DNA from: an uncultured Clostridium sp.
GTDB taxonomy: Bacteria; Bacillota; Clostridia; TANB77; CAG-508
Direction: 5' to 3'
Assembly (NCBI GenBank): GCA_948473335.1
Contig: CAOKXF010000009.1
Location: 1-64,000 of the forward strand
DNA: 64,000 bases
Positions within the stretch are counted from its first letter, which is position 1. Each line of letters opens with the position of its first letter. The notes under the pieces were generated by a model. It was not told the origin of the DNA, ran no database searches, and was given only the letters and a program-made list of their open reading frames with translations. This document shows, piece by piece, positions 24,661 through 33,509 of the stretch. Made by a program: the position numbers and the translations under genes.

Positions 24661-25345
24661 TTTCTTTTGAATTATTAAAATATACAACTAAGTTATTTTG
24701 AGAGTCACAAAAAGCTAAAAAAACATCTTTGATATTTTTAACATTTTGAGAAACAAGTTGCTTTTGAATCCAGAGTTCATCATTTCCAGTATATTGTAAA
24801 TTTTGTTTTAACAATATGCCATTTAAAATGATAGTAGAGCAAATTCGCTCAGGATTAGTAGAAAGATTCAAGTCAGTAGGAGTAACAGGTCGTTGATTTT
24901 CTTTAGGAAGAAAACTTATTTTTCCATTAATTTCTAATATTGCTGTTTGCAAATTACTTAGATTAAAAAATCCATTAACTCTACATTGCATCAAAAATTC
25001 ATTAATATCAATTTTAGCTTTTTTTAAATTTTTGACATAAATTTCATCATTATCATAAAGAATTAAAGAGTTGCCATAAATAATTCTGCGAAATTTTAGA
25101 GATTTACATGAAAACACCGATATTGCAATGGAAATAATCGCATATATAATCATTGCAACAAGAGGTTGCATAAAATCATCTTCAAGAGCAGTAGACATTT
25201 CTGCCGCAATAGAACCAATTGTGATACCAATAATATAGTCAAACATTGTAAGCTGTGACATTTCTTTATTTCCCATTAATCGTGTTAAAATATATAAAGT
25301 GATAGCAGAACCAGAGGTAAGAGCAACAATTTTTAAAATATCCAA
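24638..25345 (-). CDS. DUF421-family membrane protein (YetF/YdfR-like)
   Basis: A 235-residue protein with three N-terminal hydrophobic helices (about residues 5-22, 37-52 and 58-78) and a cytoplasmic C-terminal part, the DUF421 layout. The TxRLMGNKEMSQLTMFDYIIGITIGS segment (here residues 20-45) is a family hallmark, and VNGFFNLSNLQTAILEING matches the conserved cytoplasmic block. AGGAGG precedes the ATG. The function is unknown; some members act during sporulation or germination, where they have been linked to spore membranes (known for SpoVA-associated 2Duf relatives). It converges with sleB. Confidence 0.85.
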   Translation of the reverse strand: MDILKIVALTSGSAITLYILTRLMGNKEMSQLTMFDYIIGITIGSIAAEMSTALEDDFMQPLVAMIIYAIISIAISVFSCKSLKFRRIIYGNSLILYDNDEIYVKNLKKAKIDINEFLMQCRVNGFFNLSNLQTAILEINGKISFLPKENQRPVTPTDLNLSTNPERICSTIILNGILLKQNLQYTGNDELWIQKQLVSQNVKNIKDVFLAFCDSQNNLVVYFNNSKESKNDSFQ

Positions 25346-25723
25346 ATTAGAACCTCCTAAAATTTATACGAGTTTGATATAAATAATGTAATTATTAATA
25401 GATATAAAGATACTAATATACATAGTTATTCATATCTATTAATATATTTTGTACAGCATTAAACAAAAATATTCGAACAATATGAAAAGAGAAATTAAAC
25501 AGAAAATATATTTCAAAAAATTAATTTCTAGGTAGTTATTAAATGCTATTAAAAGTGAAAAAAATGTATGAAAATTATTGAATTTATTGTGAAAAATGAT
25601 AAACTATAATAAGTGAAAAATACAAGTGGAGAAAAATGCTGCCAATACTGGATTACAAGCAAAAGTGTGTCACAAGGAACGTCCCCACTGACCCACTTGC
25701 CACTCTGACTCAAGGAGGAAAAA
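25346..25723. other. Gene-poor interval holding repeat copy 2
   Basis: This 378-bp stretch separates the divergent DUF421 and phosphatase genes. Beyond the 36-bp element at 25663-25698 and the phosphatase ribosome site (CAAGGAGG) it is AT-rich with no credible ORF. A TATAAT at 25605-25610 has no well-spaced -35 box, so the phosphatase promoter is only tentative. Confidence 0.5.
25663..25698. repeat. 36-bp inverted-repeat element, copy 2
   Basis: Starts AAGTGTGTCA and ends TGACCCACTT around the 16-bp core. It lies in the leader of the phosphatase gene, 15 bp before its AAGGAGG site. Opposite orientation to copy 1. Confidence 0.9.
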
Positions 25724-26200
25724 ATGAAAATAATGTTTATATGCACAGGAAATATATGTAGAAGTGCAATGGCACATTGGTTATTAAAAAAGAAATTAGA
25801 AAAATTAAAAATACAAGATGTAGAAGTATATTCAAGCGGAACATTTGCATTTACAGGAGATGTGTCAACAGAAGAAGCAATAGAAGTTATGAAGGAATAT
25901 GGAGTAGATTTAAAAAAACACAGAGCAACAAATATAGTAGAATCAAATATTAAAGAAATGGATTTAATATTGTGTGCAACAAATTCTCATAAAATGCAAA
26001 TAGTAGGTAGATATCCAGATTTAAATAATAAAACGTTTACAATGAAAGAATATGTGAATTATAATGAGAAAGATAAACACCCAATAGATATTAGTGACCC
26101 ATGGGGTTATGATATTGTAACATATAGAATGTGTGCTGCTGAGATAGAAAAATGTTTAGATTTATTATTAAAAAAACTTGAAAAAGATAAAAAAATATAG
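25724..26200 (+). CDS. Low-molecular-weight protein-tyrosine phosphatase
   Basis: A 158-residue protein. The P-loop CTGNICRSAMA (Cys 8, Arg 14) is at the N-terminus, and the general-acid DP motif is in DISDPWGYDIVTYRMCA (about residue 124), spacing typical of the LMW-PTP family. It removes phosphate from Tyr (or Arg) of target proteins; in Firmicutes members act on envelope kinases or stress regulators. No tyrosine kinase gene is next to it, so the target cannot be inferred. Start chosen at ATG 25724 after CAAGGAGG. Confidence 0.94.
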   Translation: MKIMFICTGNICRSAMAHWLLKKKLEKLKIQDVEVYSSGTFAFTGDVSTEEAIEVMKEYGVDLKKHRATNIVESNIKEMDLILCATNSHKMQIVGRYPDLNNKTFTMKEYVNYNEKDKHPIDISDPWGYDIVTYRMCAAEIEKCLDLLLKKLEKDKKI

Positions 26201-26206
26201 TATAAT
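26178..26206 (+). promoter_or_regulatory. Promoter of pcrA
   Basis: TTGAAA (26178-26183) and TATAAT (26201-26206) are 17 bp apart. The -35 box lies inside the last codons of the phosphatase gene. The leader would be about 105 nt. Confidence 0.7.
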
Positions 26207-26318
26207 ACGAACATATATTTGAAAATGCAATTAAAATAAAATAACTAAAATAAACAAATGAAATAAAAATAAGATTAGTAAAAAAGGAAAAAGAAATAAA
26301 AGAGAAAGAGGAATAAAA

Positions 26319-28691
26319 ATGCAAGAAAAATTAAAAGAATTGAATGATAAACAATATGAAGCAGTAGTTAAAACAGAAGGACCATGTTTAGTAATAGCAG
26401 GTGCTGGAAGCGGAAAAACTAAAGTATTAACATACAAAATAGCATATCTAATGTCAGAAAAAAATGTTTTACCTTGGAACATTATAGCAATAACATTTAC
26501 AAATAAAGCAGCTAACGAAATGAAAGAAAGAATAGCAAATTTGGTAGGAGATGTAGCAAGAGATTTATGGATGGGGACTTTTCACTCAATATGTGTAAGA
26601 ATATTAAGAAAATTTATAGATAGAATAGGATTTGAATCCTCTTTTATAATATTTGATACAAGTGATCAAAAAACATTAGTTAAACAATGTATGAAAGAAT
26701 TACAAATTGATGATAAAACCTTTAGTGATAGAGGAATTTTATCAGAAATAAGTAATGCAAAAAATGAAATGTTAGATCCAGAGCAATATACTATGAGAGC
26801 AGGAACTGATTTTAGAAAAGGAAAAATAGCAACAGTATATGAATTATATCAGAAAAAATTGAAAGAAAATAATGCAATAGATTTTGATGATATAATTAAT
26901 TATACTATTAGAATATTGTTAGAAAACCCAGATGTTTTGGAATATTATGCAAATAAATTTAAATATGTTTTAGTAGATGAATATCAAGATACAAATAAAT
27001 CACAATTTACTCTAATAACGCTTTTTGCTTCAATACATGGAAATATAACAGTAGTAGGAGATAATGACCAAAGTGTATATAGTTTTAGAGGAGCAGATAT
27101 TACAAATATTTTGAATTTTGAAAAGGATTTTCCAGGAACCCAAATTATTAAGTTGGAACAAAATTATAGATGTACAGGAAATATATTGAAGATTGCTAAT
27201 GAAGTAATAAAAAATAATGAGGTGAAATATGAGAAGAAGCTATGGACGGAAAATGAAGAAGGTGAATTACCAAAAGTATATTTAGCAGATAATGAATATG
27301 ATGAAGGAACATATATTGTAGAACAGATAGAATATTTAAAAAGGAACCAATATTATAAATATTCAGATTTTGCAGTTCTATATAGAATGAATACACAATC
27401 AAGGGCAATAGAGGATATACTAAGAAGGGAAAATGTACCTTATAGAATTATAGGAGGATTAAAATTCTATGAAAGGAAAGAAATAAAGGACATTATAGCA
27501 TATTTGAGATTGATTCAAAATACATCAGATAATTTAAGTTTGAATAGAATAATAAATGAACCTAAAAGAGGTATAGGAAAGACAAGTCTAGAAAATATAG
27601 CAGAAATAGCAATACAATATAATATATCAATGTATGAGGTAATAAAAAATGCAAATCAATATGGATTAAATAGAGTATATCTAAATTCAAGAGAATTTAT
27701 TGATACAATGGAAGTCTTAATATCAAAGAAAGATGAGCTATCAATATCAAAACTTATAGAATTGACATTAAATAAGACAGGATATACAAAAGCATTAGAA
27801 AATGAGAATACAGTAGAAGCGGATAATAGAATAGCAAATTTAGAAGAATTTTTAACGGTAGCAATAGAATTTGAAGAGGAATTTGCAGATAATAAATTAA
27901 GTGACTTCTTAGAAGGAATAACATTATCAAGCGATTTAGATAATAGTGAAGAAGAAGTCGACTCAGTAACACTAATGACATTGCATAGTGCAAAAGGATT
28001 AGAATTTCCAGTAGTATTTCTAGTTGGAATGGAAGAGGGAATATTCCCAGGATATCAATCAATACAAGAGCCAAAAGAACTTGAAGAAGAAAGAAGATTA
28101 TGTTATGTAGGTATTACAAGAGCAAAAGAAAATTTATTTTTAACTTGTGCAAAACAAAGGACAGTATTTGGTTCAACTAGTTGCAATATGATATCAAGAT
28201 TTTTAAATGAAATACCAGAAGAGATGCTAGATGGTGCAGATGAAGTATTTGGTGATAACAAAAAAACTAATAATGCATTTGAGAGAACATCGTTTGGAGA
28301 TTCTAAATATACTTGGAGTTATGGAAGCAAAAATAATGGAAATATAAAAACGTATAAAGTGCCATCAAATATTGCATATGGAGTTGCTGCAACAAGCATT
28401 GGACAGGGAACAAATACAAATGGTACAGTAGGCATAGCAAGTAATAATATGTTTAAGAAGACAGCAGAAAGTTTCTTGAATTCTTTAAATATGAATAAGA
28501 AAAATAATTCAACAGAAATTAATTTACAACAATATCAGGTAGGAGTAAAAGTATATCATAAAAAATTTGGAGAAGGAATAATTAGTACAGTTGAAGCAGA
28601 GGAAGATGATTTGAAAGTTGATATAGATTTCGAGAAAGTAGGTCATAAGAGATTAATGGCAAAATATGCGGGTCTAGAAGTTATATCTTAA
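26319..28691 (+). CDS. pcrA: ATP-dependent DNA helicase PcrA (UvrD/Rep family)
   Basis: A 790-residue superfamily 1A helicase. Motif Q/I is EGPCLVIAGAGSGKTKVL (about residues 20-40), motif II is VDEYQDTN (about 220), motif III VGDNDQSVYSFRGAD, motif VI VGITRAKENL. The C-terminal ~60 residues (GVKVYHKKFGEGIISTVE on) form the Tudor-like domain by which PcrA binds RNA polymerase; its presence separates PcrA from shorter UvrD relatives. It unwinds 3'-5' DNA in repair and removes stalled polymerases. Firmicutes commonly have ligA next to pcrA; here the next gene is the convergent ABC-F gene. Confidence 0.96.
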   Translation: MQEKLKELNDKQYEAVVKTEGPCLVIAGAGSGKTKVLTYKIAYLMSEKNVLPWNIIAITFTNKAANEMKERIANLVGDVARDLWMGTFHSICVRILRKFIDRIGFESSFIIFDTSDQKTLVKQCMKELQIDDKTFSDRGILSEISNAKNEMLDPEQYTMRAGTDFRKGKIATVYELYQKKLKENNAIDFDDIINYTIRILLENPDVLEYYANKFKYVLVDEYQDTNKSQFTLITLFASIHGNITVVGDNDQSVYSFRGADITNILNFEKDFPGTQIIKLEQNYRCTGNILKIANEVIKNNEVKYEKKLWTENEEGELPKVYLADNEYDEGTYIVEQIEYLKRNQYYKYSDFAVLYRMNTQSRAIEDILRRENVPYRIIGGLKFYERKEIKDIIAYLRLIQNTSDNLSLNRIINEPKRGIGKTSLENIAEIAIQYNISMYEVIKNANQYGLNRVYLNSREFIDTMEVLISKKDELSISKLIELTLNKTGYTKALENENTVEADNRIANLEEFLTVAIEFEEEFADNKLSDFLEGITLSSDLDNSEEEVDSVTLMTLHSAKGLEFPVVFLVGMEEGIFPGYQSIQEPKELEEERRLCYVGITRAKENLFLTCAKQRTVFGSTSCNMISRFLNEIPEEMLDGADEVFGDNKKTNNAFERTSFGDSKYTWSYGSKNNGNIKTYKVPSNIAYGVAATSIGQGTNTNGTVGIASNNMFKKTAESFLNSLNMNKKNNSTEINLQQYQVGVKVYHKKFGEGIISTVEAEEDDLKVDIDFEKVGHKRLMAKYAGLEVIS

Positions 28692-28731
28692 TGAAAAAAT
28701 AAGATAAATAAATACATAGTGAATTTATAAA

Positions 28732-28760
28732 AGAGGTTATTCTATAAGTGAATAACCTCT
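28732..28760 (-). terminator. Terminator of the ABC-F gene
   Basis: A 10-bp perfect stem (AGAGGTTATT 28732-28741 with 28751-28760) with 9-nt loop. On the minus strand the stem is followed by TTTTTATAAATT, a good U-tract. Confidence 0.7.
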
Positions 28761-28828
28761 CCTTAACTATAATATTTTTTATGATAAGTAGTCAAATCAA
28801 TAAATTGAGTATCTAATTTTTTACATCC

Positions 28829-30313
28829 TTATTTTTCCAAATTTATAATTTTTGTTGCTACTTTTGCAATAAATGTTTCATCATGTTCTACAAAAATAAG
28901 TGTAGGATTATAATTTAATATGGCATCTTCTATTTGCATTCTTGTTAATATATCAATATAATTCAAAGGTTCATCCCATATATAAATATTTGCTTGTTCT
29001 GATATGCTTTTTGCAATTAGAACTTTTTTCTTTTGACCTTCACTCATATCTTGTATATTAGTATCAAAATCAGTTTTTGATAAACCCATTTTTACTAGCA
29101 TGGCTCTAAAAATACTTTCATCTATTTTATTATCTTGTGCAAAAGTTTTTAAATTTCCTTTTAGAGCTTCTGTTGTTTGTGATACATAAGATATTTTTAA
29201 ATCATTAGATACTTTAAATTCTCCATTATGTTGAATTTTATTTCCTAGAATAAGTTTTAAAATGCTTGATTTTCCAATCCCATTTTTGCCAACTAGTGCA
29301 ACTTTATCACCATTATTTACTTCAAAGGAAATAGGCATAAATATTGCATGATTATTAAATTTTATCTGAAAATTATTTGCTAAAATTAATGGATTCTTAT
29401 TACTTTGCAAAGGAATAATTTTTAGAGTATCATTCCTATCTACATTTTTTAATAAAGTGGTCTTTTTATCTAGTGCCTTTTCAATTCTTTGCTCTATGAC
29501 TTTTGAAGTTTTCATCATTTTAGAAGCTTTATGCCCTATATATCCTTTGTCTATTGTAGTTTCAGAATTATACTTTTTACTCTTTCCCATTTCAGCTTTG
29601 TTTGACCATTTTGCAGAATTTTTAGAGGCAATCTCCAATCGATTTATATCTTTTTGTAATTTTTCGTTCTGCATTATTTCAAAATTATCTTGTCTATCCT
29701 TATTTTCTTTCCAAGATGATAAATTACCTTGTTGTATTTCGATATTAGAATTATTTATAGAAATTATATGATTTACAACTTTATCTAGAAGATTTCTATC
29801 ATGAGATACTAATATAAAACCATTTTTCTTTTCTAAATAACTAATTAAATTATTTCTTGTTTCAATATCTAAATGATTTGTAGGTTCATCTATAAGTAAG
29901 AAATTGTTTCCTTTTAAGAATAGGCTTATTAAAAGTATCTTTACTTGTTCTCCACCACTTAATAGGTTAAAGTTTCTGTATAGAATTTCTGTATCTGCAT
30001 TAAGTAAATTTAATTCCTTTATAATTTCCCAATCTTCAACATGTGGAGCAATTTCATTTACTATATCTATTGATATTCTATCTTTATTTATTATTTCAAA
30101 AGGAAAATAGTCAACATCAATATTTTTTGATATTGTTCCTTTATATTCATACTTTCCTTGTAATAACTTTAAGAATGTAGTTTTTCCTTTACCATTTCTA
30201 CCAATCAATCCTAGTTTCCAATCAGTATCTATATTAAATGATACATTTTCAAATATATTATTATAACTACCATCATATCCAAAGGTTAAGTTGTTTATAC
30301 TTATTAAAGACAT
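28829..30313 (-). CDS. ABC-F ATPase, Lsa/CplR-like ribosome protection protein
   Basis: A 494-residue protein with two ABC ATPase domains and no membrane helix. The first has GLIGRNGKGKTTFLKLL (Walker A, about 35-51), LSGGEQ and LLIDEPTNHLD; the second has LVGKNGIGKSSILKLI, MSEGQKKKVLIAKS and IWDEPLNYID. The inter-domain linker is charged and long, as in antibiotic-resistance ABC-F proteins. The opening SLISINNLTFGYDGS and FENVSFNIDTDWKLGL match the Lsa and clostridial CplR group, which protects ribosomes from lincosamides, pleuromutilins and streptogramin A. Resistance in this organism is inferred from family resemblance, not shown. The leader is only about 40 nt, too short for an obvious attenuator. 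Confidence 0.85.
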   Translation of the reverse strand: MSLISINNLTFGYDGSYNNIFENVSFNIDTDWKLGLIGRNGKGKTTFLKLLQGKYEYKGTISKNIDVDYFPFEIINKDRISIDIVNEIAPHVEDWEIIKELNLLNADTEILYRNFNLLSGGEQVKILLISLFLKGNNFLLIDEPTNHLDIETRNNLISYLEKKNGFILVSHDRNLLDKVVNHIISINNSNIEIQQGNLSSWKENKDRQDNFEIMQNEKLQKDINRLEIASKNSAKWSNKAEMGKSKKYNSETTIDKGYIGHKASKMMKTSKVIEQRIEKALDKKTTLLKNVDRNDTLKIIPLQSNKNPLILANNFQIKFNNHAIFMPISFEVNNGDKVALVGKNGIGKSSILKLILGNKIQHNGEFKVSNDLKISYVSQTTEALKGNLKTFAQDNKIDESIFRAMLVKMGLSKTDFDTNIQDMSEGQKKKVLIAKSISEQANIYIWDEPLNYIDILTRMQIEDAILNYNPTLIFVEHDETFIAKVATKIINLEK

Positions 30314-30358
30314 TGTTTCTCCAATCTTTATAACAAAATAATATTCTTACTTTTTATT

Positions 30359-30387
30359 ACTATACTATAATATTTAGAATAATACAA
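30359..30387 (-). promoter_or_regulatory. Candidate promoter of the ABC-F gene
   Basis: Minus strand: TTGTAT (30387-30382), 17 bp, TATAGT (30364-30359). A second overlapping TATAGT follows at 30369-30364 with poorer spacing. No other notable signal was seen in 30314-30579. Confidence 0.5.
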
Positions 30388-30579
30388 GAGAATAAAACAA
30401 AAATTTGCATACTTAAGAAATTAAGAGTAAATAATTATCAACAAGAATAATTGTGGGATTACTCTGAAATCATTAAAAGAAATGAGTCATGTAGATTACA
30501 GAACTCATTTCTTTATAAGTTGTTTAATATAAATTTAATCAAAAAGTGTTTAACTTTTTGTGTGAAATTTAATGTATAT

Positions 30580-30825
30580 TTATCCTTGAACTTCAGTTTT
30601 AACAGTTTCTATTTCAGTAGTAGATGCTTTAGCAGCAGGAATATAGTATCCTTTATTTTCAGCAATCTTATATAATTCATATTGGAAACATTCATCACTA
30701 TTTCTAATTTGTTGGAAAGTTTGTCTAAGTTGAGCGTTAGAAGATTCAGTAATAGCTTTTTGATAAGCACTTAAATCAGATTTTACATTAGCCAATATGT
30801 CATTAACCATAGCTTTTTCGTCCAT
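30580..30825 (-). CDS. CotF-like spore coat protein (81 residues)
   Basis: A small helical protein with AAAGGAG seven bases before ATG 30825. It resembles the CotF family: MVNDILANVKSDLSAYQKAI, QLRQTFQQIRNSDECFQYEL and an aromatic-rich tail (NKGYYIPAAKA). CotF-domain proteins are components of the spore coat in Bacilli and Clostridia. It lies 113 bp downstream of a second related small gene on the same strand, a typical coat gene pair. The C-terminal 15 residues (TTEIETVKTEVQG) are polar and unlike the core. Confidence 0.8.
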   Translation of the reverse strand: MDEKAMVNDILANVKSDLSAYQKAITESSNAQLRQTFQQIRNSDECFQYELYKIAENKGYYIPAAKASTTEIETVKTEVQG

Positions 30826-30938
30826 AAAAAACTCCTTTCTATAAAATAATAAAATTATAATAAAAACATGTTAAATAGATAATGAATTGTATTGTAAACA
30901 ATGAAACATGTATCAATTAAGTATTAAAATTTTACTAT

Positions 30939-31127
30939 TTAGTTATTTAAAAAACTCATTAATTTTTGTTTAGTATTCAAAGCATCTTGAGCTGATTTTG
31001 TAAACATTTGCTTAATCTGAGGATCAACAACTTGAGAAGCATACGTATTTAGTTTTTTATAAACTGTTTCATGAGCGCCAATTAAATGTCTTAAATCTTG
31101 AAGCTCTGTTTGTGTTAAATCTGCCAT
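30939..31127 (-). CDS. Small CotF-related spore coat protein (62 residues)
   Basis: Starts at ATG 31127 (MADLTQTELQDLRHLIGAHE), nine bases after AAAGGA; an ATG three codons upstream abuts the ribosome site and is a worse start. The body is two helices with NTYASQVVDPQIKQMFTKSA, the spacing of clostridial coat F-like proteins of about 60-70 residues. It probably forms part of the spore coat with the 81-residue protein downstream. Its sporulation promoter could not be identified with confidence. Confidence 0.75.
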   Translation of the reverse strand: MADLTQTELQDLRHLIGAHETVYKKLNTYASQVVDPQIKQMFTKSAQDALNTKQKLMSFLNN

Positions 31128-31136
31128 AAAAACCAT

Positions 31137-31481
31137 TCCTTTCTATAAAATTTTCAAATAATCATTACAAATATTTTTAATGTTTTATTTGTAAATACTT
31201 GTAATATAATGATAAAATCCTTCTAATAGTATAGACTAAAATGGAAATAATATACTAAAATTCAATAAAACAAAAAATAAATGCAAAGTCATGTAAACAG
31301 CTGATGGTAGCAAAGTAAATTAAAATAGAGAAAATAAATAATAAAAACAAGAAAAACGAACAATAAGGAAGAAAAACAAAAATAAATAGTAAAAACTTAT
31401 AGAAAATAAAAAAATAGGGAAATTGCCAAAATACACCAAAAAATATAAAATATAAACCAAAGACAATGGGAGGAATTATAT
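31137..31481. other. AT-rich interval before the M23 peptidase
   Basis: 345 bp of about 80% A+T with long A-runs on the plus strand. A TATAAT at 31205-31210 lacks a well-spaced -35 box. I see no credible ORF or hairpin in it other than the ribosome site GGGAGG of the next gene. Confidence 0.4.
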
Positions 31482-32492
31482 ATGATAAGAAAAACACTAA
31501 TGACAATACGTACATCAGTTAAGCTAATGTCATTACTAATTTTTGCAATTATAATAATAATATCTCTATTTGCAATATTTTACAAACCAACTTATAGTGT
31601 AAGCATAAATGGACAATTTATAGGATACACAAAAGACAAAAGTAGTTTACAAAAAAGAATAAATGATTATATGGAAAAAGGCGATGAAAGTAATCAAAAT
31701 ATAGCATTTACAGAAGTACAAATCATGCCAGAATACCAATTATGCTTATTAAAAAAAGGAATTGTAACAAACGATGATGAAATATATACTGCAGTAATAC
31801 AAGATAGTACAATATATTATAGATATTATGCGATACTAGTAGATAATGAAGAAAAAGTATATGTAGGAAATTTCTCAGAAGCAGAGCAAATAGTAGATAA
31901 ATTAAAAGAAAAAAATACGAACAATATAGACAAAATATCAATAAAAGAAAAATACAATACAGGAATGGATCAATTCGCAAGTATAGACGATGCAGTAACA
32001 CAGTTATATGAAGAAAAGCCAGTAGTAGTAGCAACAACTACAAAGAAAAATACAAATTCAACATATTCAGTAGGAAGAAAAGCAACATCAATGTCTTATC
32101 AAAATATGCCAATAAATATATCATTTATAAGACCAATATCAGGAAAGATAACATCAAGATTTGGATCAATAAGTAGAGTTAGGACAAGCGCACATAAAGG
32201 ATTAGATATAGGAGCACCTACAGGAACAAAAATAGCAGCAGCCGCATCAGGAACAGTTACATGTTCATCATATCAAGGATCATTAGGAAATTTGATTGTA
32301 ATTTCACATGGAAATGGTATAGAAACATACTATGGTCATTGTAGTAAATTGTATGCGAAAGTTGGACAATATGTAAATCAAGGAGAAATAATAGCAGCAG
32401 TAGGTTCAACAGGAAATTCAACAGGACCACATTTACACCTAGAAATAAAAGTAAATGGTGTTTCATATAATCCACAAAATTATGTATATTAA
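31482..32492 (+). CDS. M23-family (LytM) metallopeptidase, membrane anchored
   Basis: A 336-residue protein: anchor helix (about residues 18-40), a ~170-residue region of unknown fold (SINGQFIGYTKDKSSLQKRI, with a G5-like or SpoIIQ-like flavour), a Ser/Thr linker, and a C-terminal LytM domain (about 215-336). All zinc motifs are present: HKGLDIG (His and Asp), YYGHCSKL and the HLHLEI block (GPHLHLEIKVNG). It should cleave peptide cross-links in peptidoglycan. In sporulating Firmicutes such anchored M23 proteins often act at the forespore (SpoIIQ-like), but here all catalytic residues are kept. GGGAGG lies before ATG. A terminator follows. Confidence 0.9.
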   Translation: MIRKTLMTIRTSVKLMSLLIFAIIIIISLFAIFYKPTYSVSINGQFIGYTKDKSSLQKRINDYMEKGDESNQNIAFTEVQIMPEYQLCLLKKGIVTNDDEIYTAVIQDSTIYYRYYAILVDNEEKVYVGNFSEAEQIVDKLKEKNTNNIDKISIKEKYNTGMDQFASIDDAVTQLYEEKPVVVATTTKKNTNSTYSVGRKATSMSYQNMPINISFIRPISGKITSRFGSISRVRTSAHKGLDIGAPTGTKIAAAASGTVTCSSYQGSLGNLIVISHGNGIETYYGHCSKLYAKVGQYVNQGEIIAAVGSTGNSTGPHLHLEIKVNGVSYNPQNYVY

Positions 32493-32557
32493 AGTAAAAT
32501 ACAATAATATTGAAAATATGAAATTATTAAAATAAAGATAAAAATAAGAATAAAAAT

Positions 32558-32603
32558 AGTTGAGAAGGATACTAAAAAGTATTTGATTCTCAGCTTTTTT
32601 TTT
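32558..32603 (+). terminator. Terminator of the M23 peptidase gene
   Basis: AGTTGAGAA (32558-32566) pairs with TTCTCAGCT (32587-32595), with an inner GATACT/AGTAT stem, followed by nine T residues ending at 32603. Repeat copy 3 begins four bases later. Confidence 0.8.
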
Positions 32604-32607
32604 GTTG

Positions 32608-32643
32608 AAGTGTGTCACAAGGAACGTCCCCACTGACACACTT
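32608..32643. repeat. 36-bp inverted-repeat element, copy 3
   Basis: Perfect 10-bp terminal inverted repeats (AAGTGTGTCA and TGACACACTT) around the 16-bp core with GGAACGTCCCC. It starts four bases after the T-run of the M23 terminator and ends two bases before the mecA stop codon (32646), in the gap between two converging genes. Confidence 0.9.
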
Positions 32644-32645
32644 AT

Positions 32646-33278
32646 TTAAATAGTTCCAAAAAATCTATAACCATTTTGAATAGCATTATTCTTAAAAATA
32701 GGTTTACCATGTTCCATTAGCTTATATTGAAAATTAATGGAATTAGAAACAAATGTTGCAAATTCAGAAATGCTTGAATAAAAGCTCTTCAAAAATTTAA
32801 AATCAACATTAATGTCAGATAAAACCAAATAATATGTATCGTTATATAAATATAAAGAAATATTTTTACAAAGTACTTTAAGATTTTTTAATAAATTAAT
32901 GCTCAAATTATCACAAAAGTCACAAAAAGAGTCAAAACTATTAAAAGAATATATAGCAATTTTGTTAGTTAAGGACAAATTTCTACGTCTAACTGTTAAA
33001 GTTTTCTTAGGAGATAAAGTTTGAACATTATCAGGAGAAAATTTAGTAATTGTAAAAATAATCTGCCCATCAGAAGAAGCAAATGCCTCAATTAAAATCT
33101 TACTATCGTTAGTGTAAAAACCAACTTCTTTCTCTGCTTTGTTTAAAATAGAAAGAAGTAAATCTTGAGACTGATAAGAATTGGTAATTAGAGATTTAAA
33201 ATCAACATTGTTTTTTTCTAAGTCTTCTGTGTTTAAGATTATACGAATTTTATTTTCAGTAAGTTTTTCAATTTTCAT
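32646..33278 (-). CDS. mecA: MecA-like adaptor protein
   Basis: A 210-residue protein beginning KIEKLTENKIRIILNTEDLE, the MecA opening, followed by the N-terminal recognition domain (GFYTNDSKILIEAFASSDGQ) and, after a variable middle, a C-terminal domain ending YKLMEHGKPIFKNNAIQN, which matches the conserved EHGKxIFxxNAIE tail. Homologues link substrates such as ComK to the ClpCP protease. ClpC itself is not in the window. GGAGG lies before the ATG at 33278 and an extended -10 promoter follows upstream. Confidence 0.88.
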   Translation of the reverse strand: MKIEKLTENKIRIILNTEDLEKNNVDFKSLITNSYQSQDLLLSILNKAEKEVGFYTNDSKILIEAFASSDGQIIFTITKFSPDNVQTLSPKKTLTVRRRNLSLTNKIAIYSFNSFDSFCDFCDNLSINLLKNLKVLCKNISLYLYNDTYYLVLSDINVDFKFLKSFYSSISEFATFVSNSINFQYKLMEHGKPIFKNNAIQNGYRFFGTI

Positions 33279-33310
33279 AAATAGTATTCCTCCTTAATAA
33301 CTGTAATTAT

Positions 33311-33339
33311 ATTATACCACTAAATATATTATATTTAAA
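33311..33339 (-). promoter_or_regulatory. Promoter of mecA
   Basis: Minus strand: TTTAAA (33339-33334), 17 bp, TATAAT (33316-33311), with TGg as extended -10. Confidence 0.55.
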
Positions 33340-33413
33340 GACACAAAATTTGGTAATAGTAAAATGTATATTTCTTAATATAACATATAAAAATAAAAAA
33401 ATCCATAATAGAC

Positions 33414-33442
33414 TTGAAAAAAAAGAAAAATCAATGTATAAT
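33414..33442 (+). promoter_or_regulatory. Promoter of radC-mre operon
   Basis: TTGAAA (33414-33419) and TATAAT (33437-33442) are 17 bp apart. The TTG of the -35 box is the first codon of the longest possible radC frame, so that long frame cannot be the real gene start. Confidence 0.7.
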
Positions 33443-33509
33443 AGCACTACGAATATGGGATATCCGTAAGAAAGAAATGGGGATGGCAAAAAGGAAAGGA
33501 AAAAGAAAA

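Noticed and set aside
18471..32643. Insertion sequence explanation for the 36-bp elements
   Set aside because: They are too short to code for a transposase and none is nearby; only a non-autonomous element is possible.
33414..33509. TTG-start extension of radC
   Set aside because: The TTG is the -35 box of the operon promoter, so it is upstream of transcription start.
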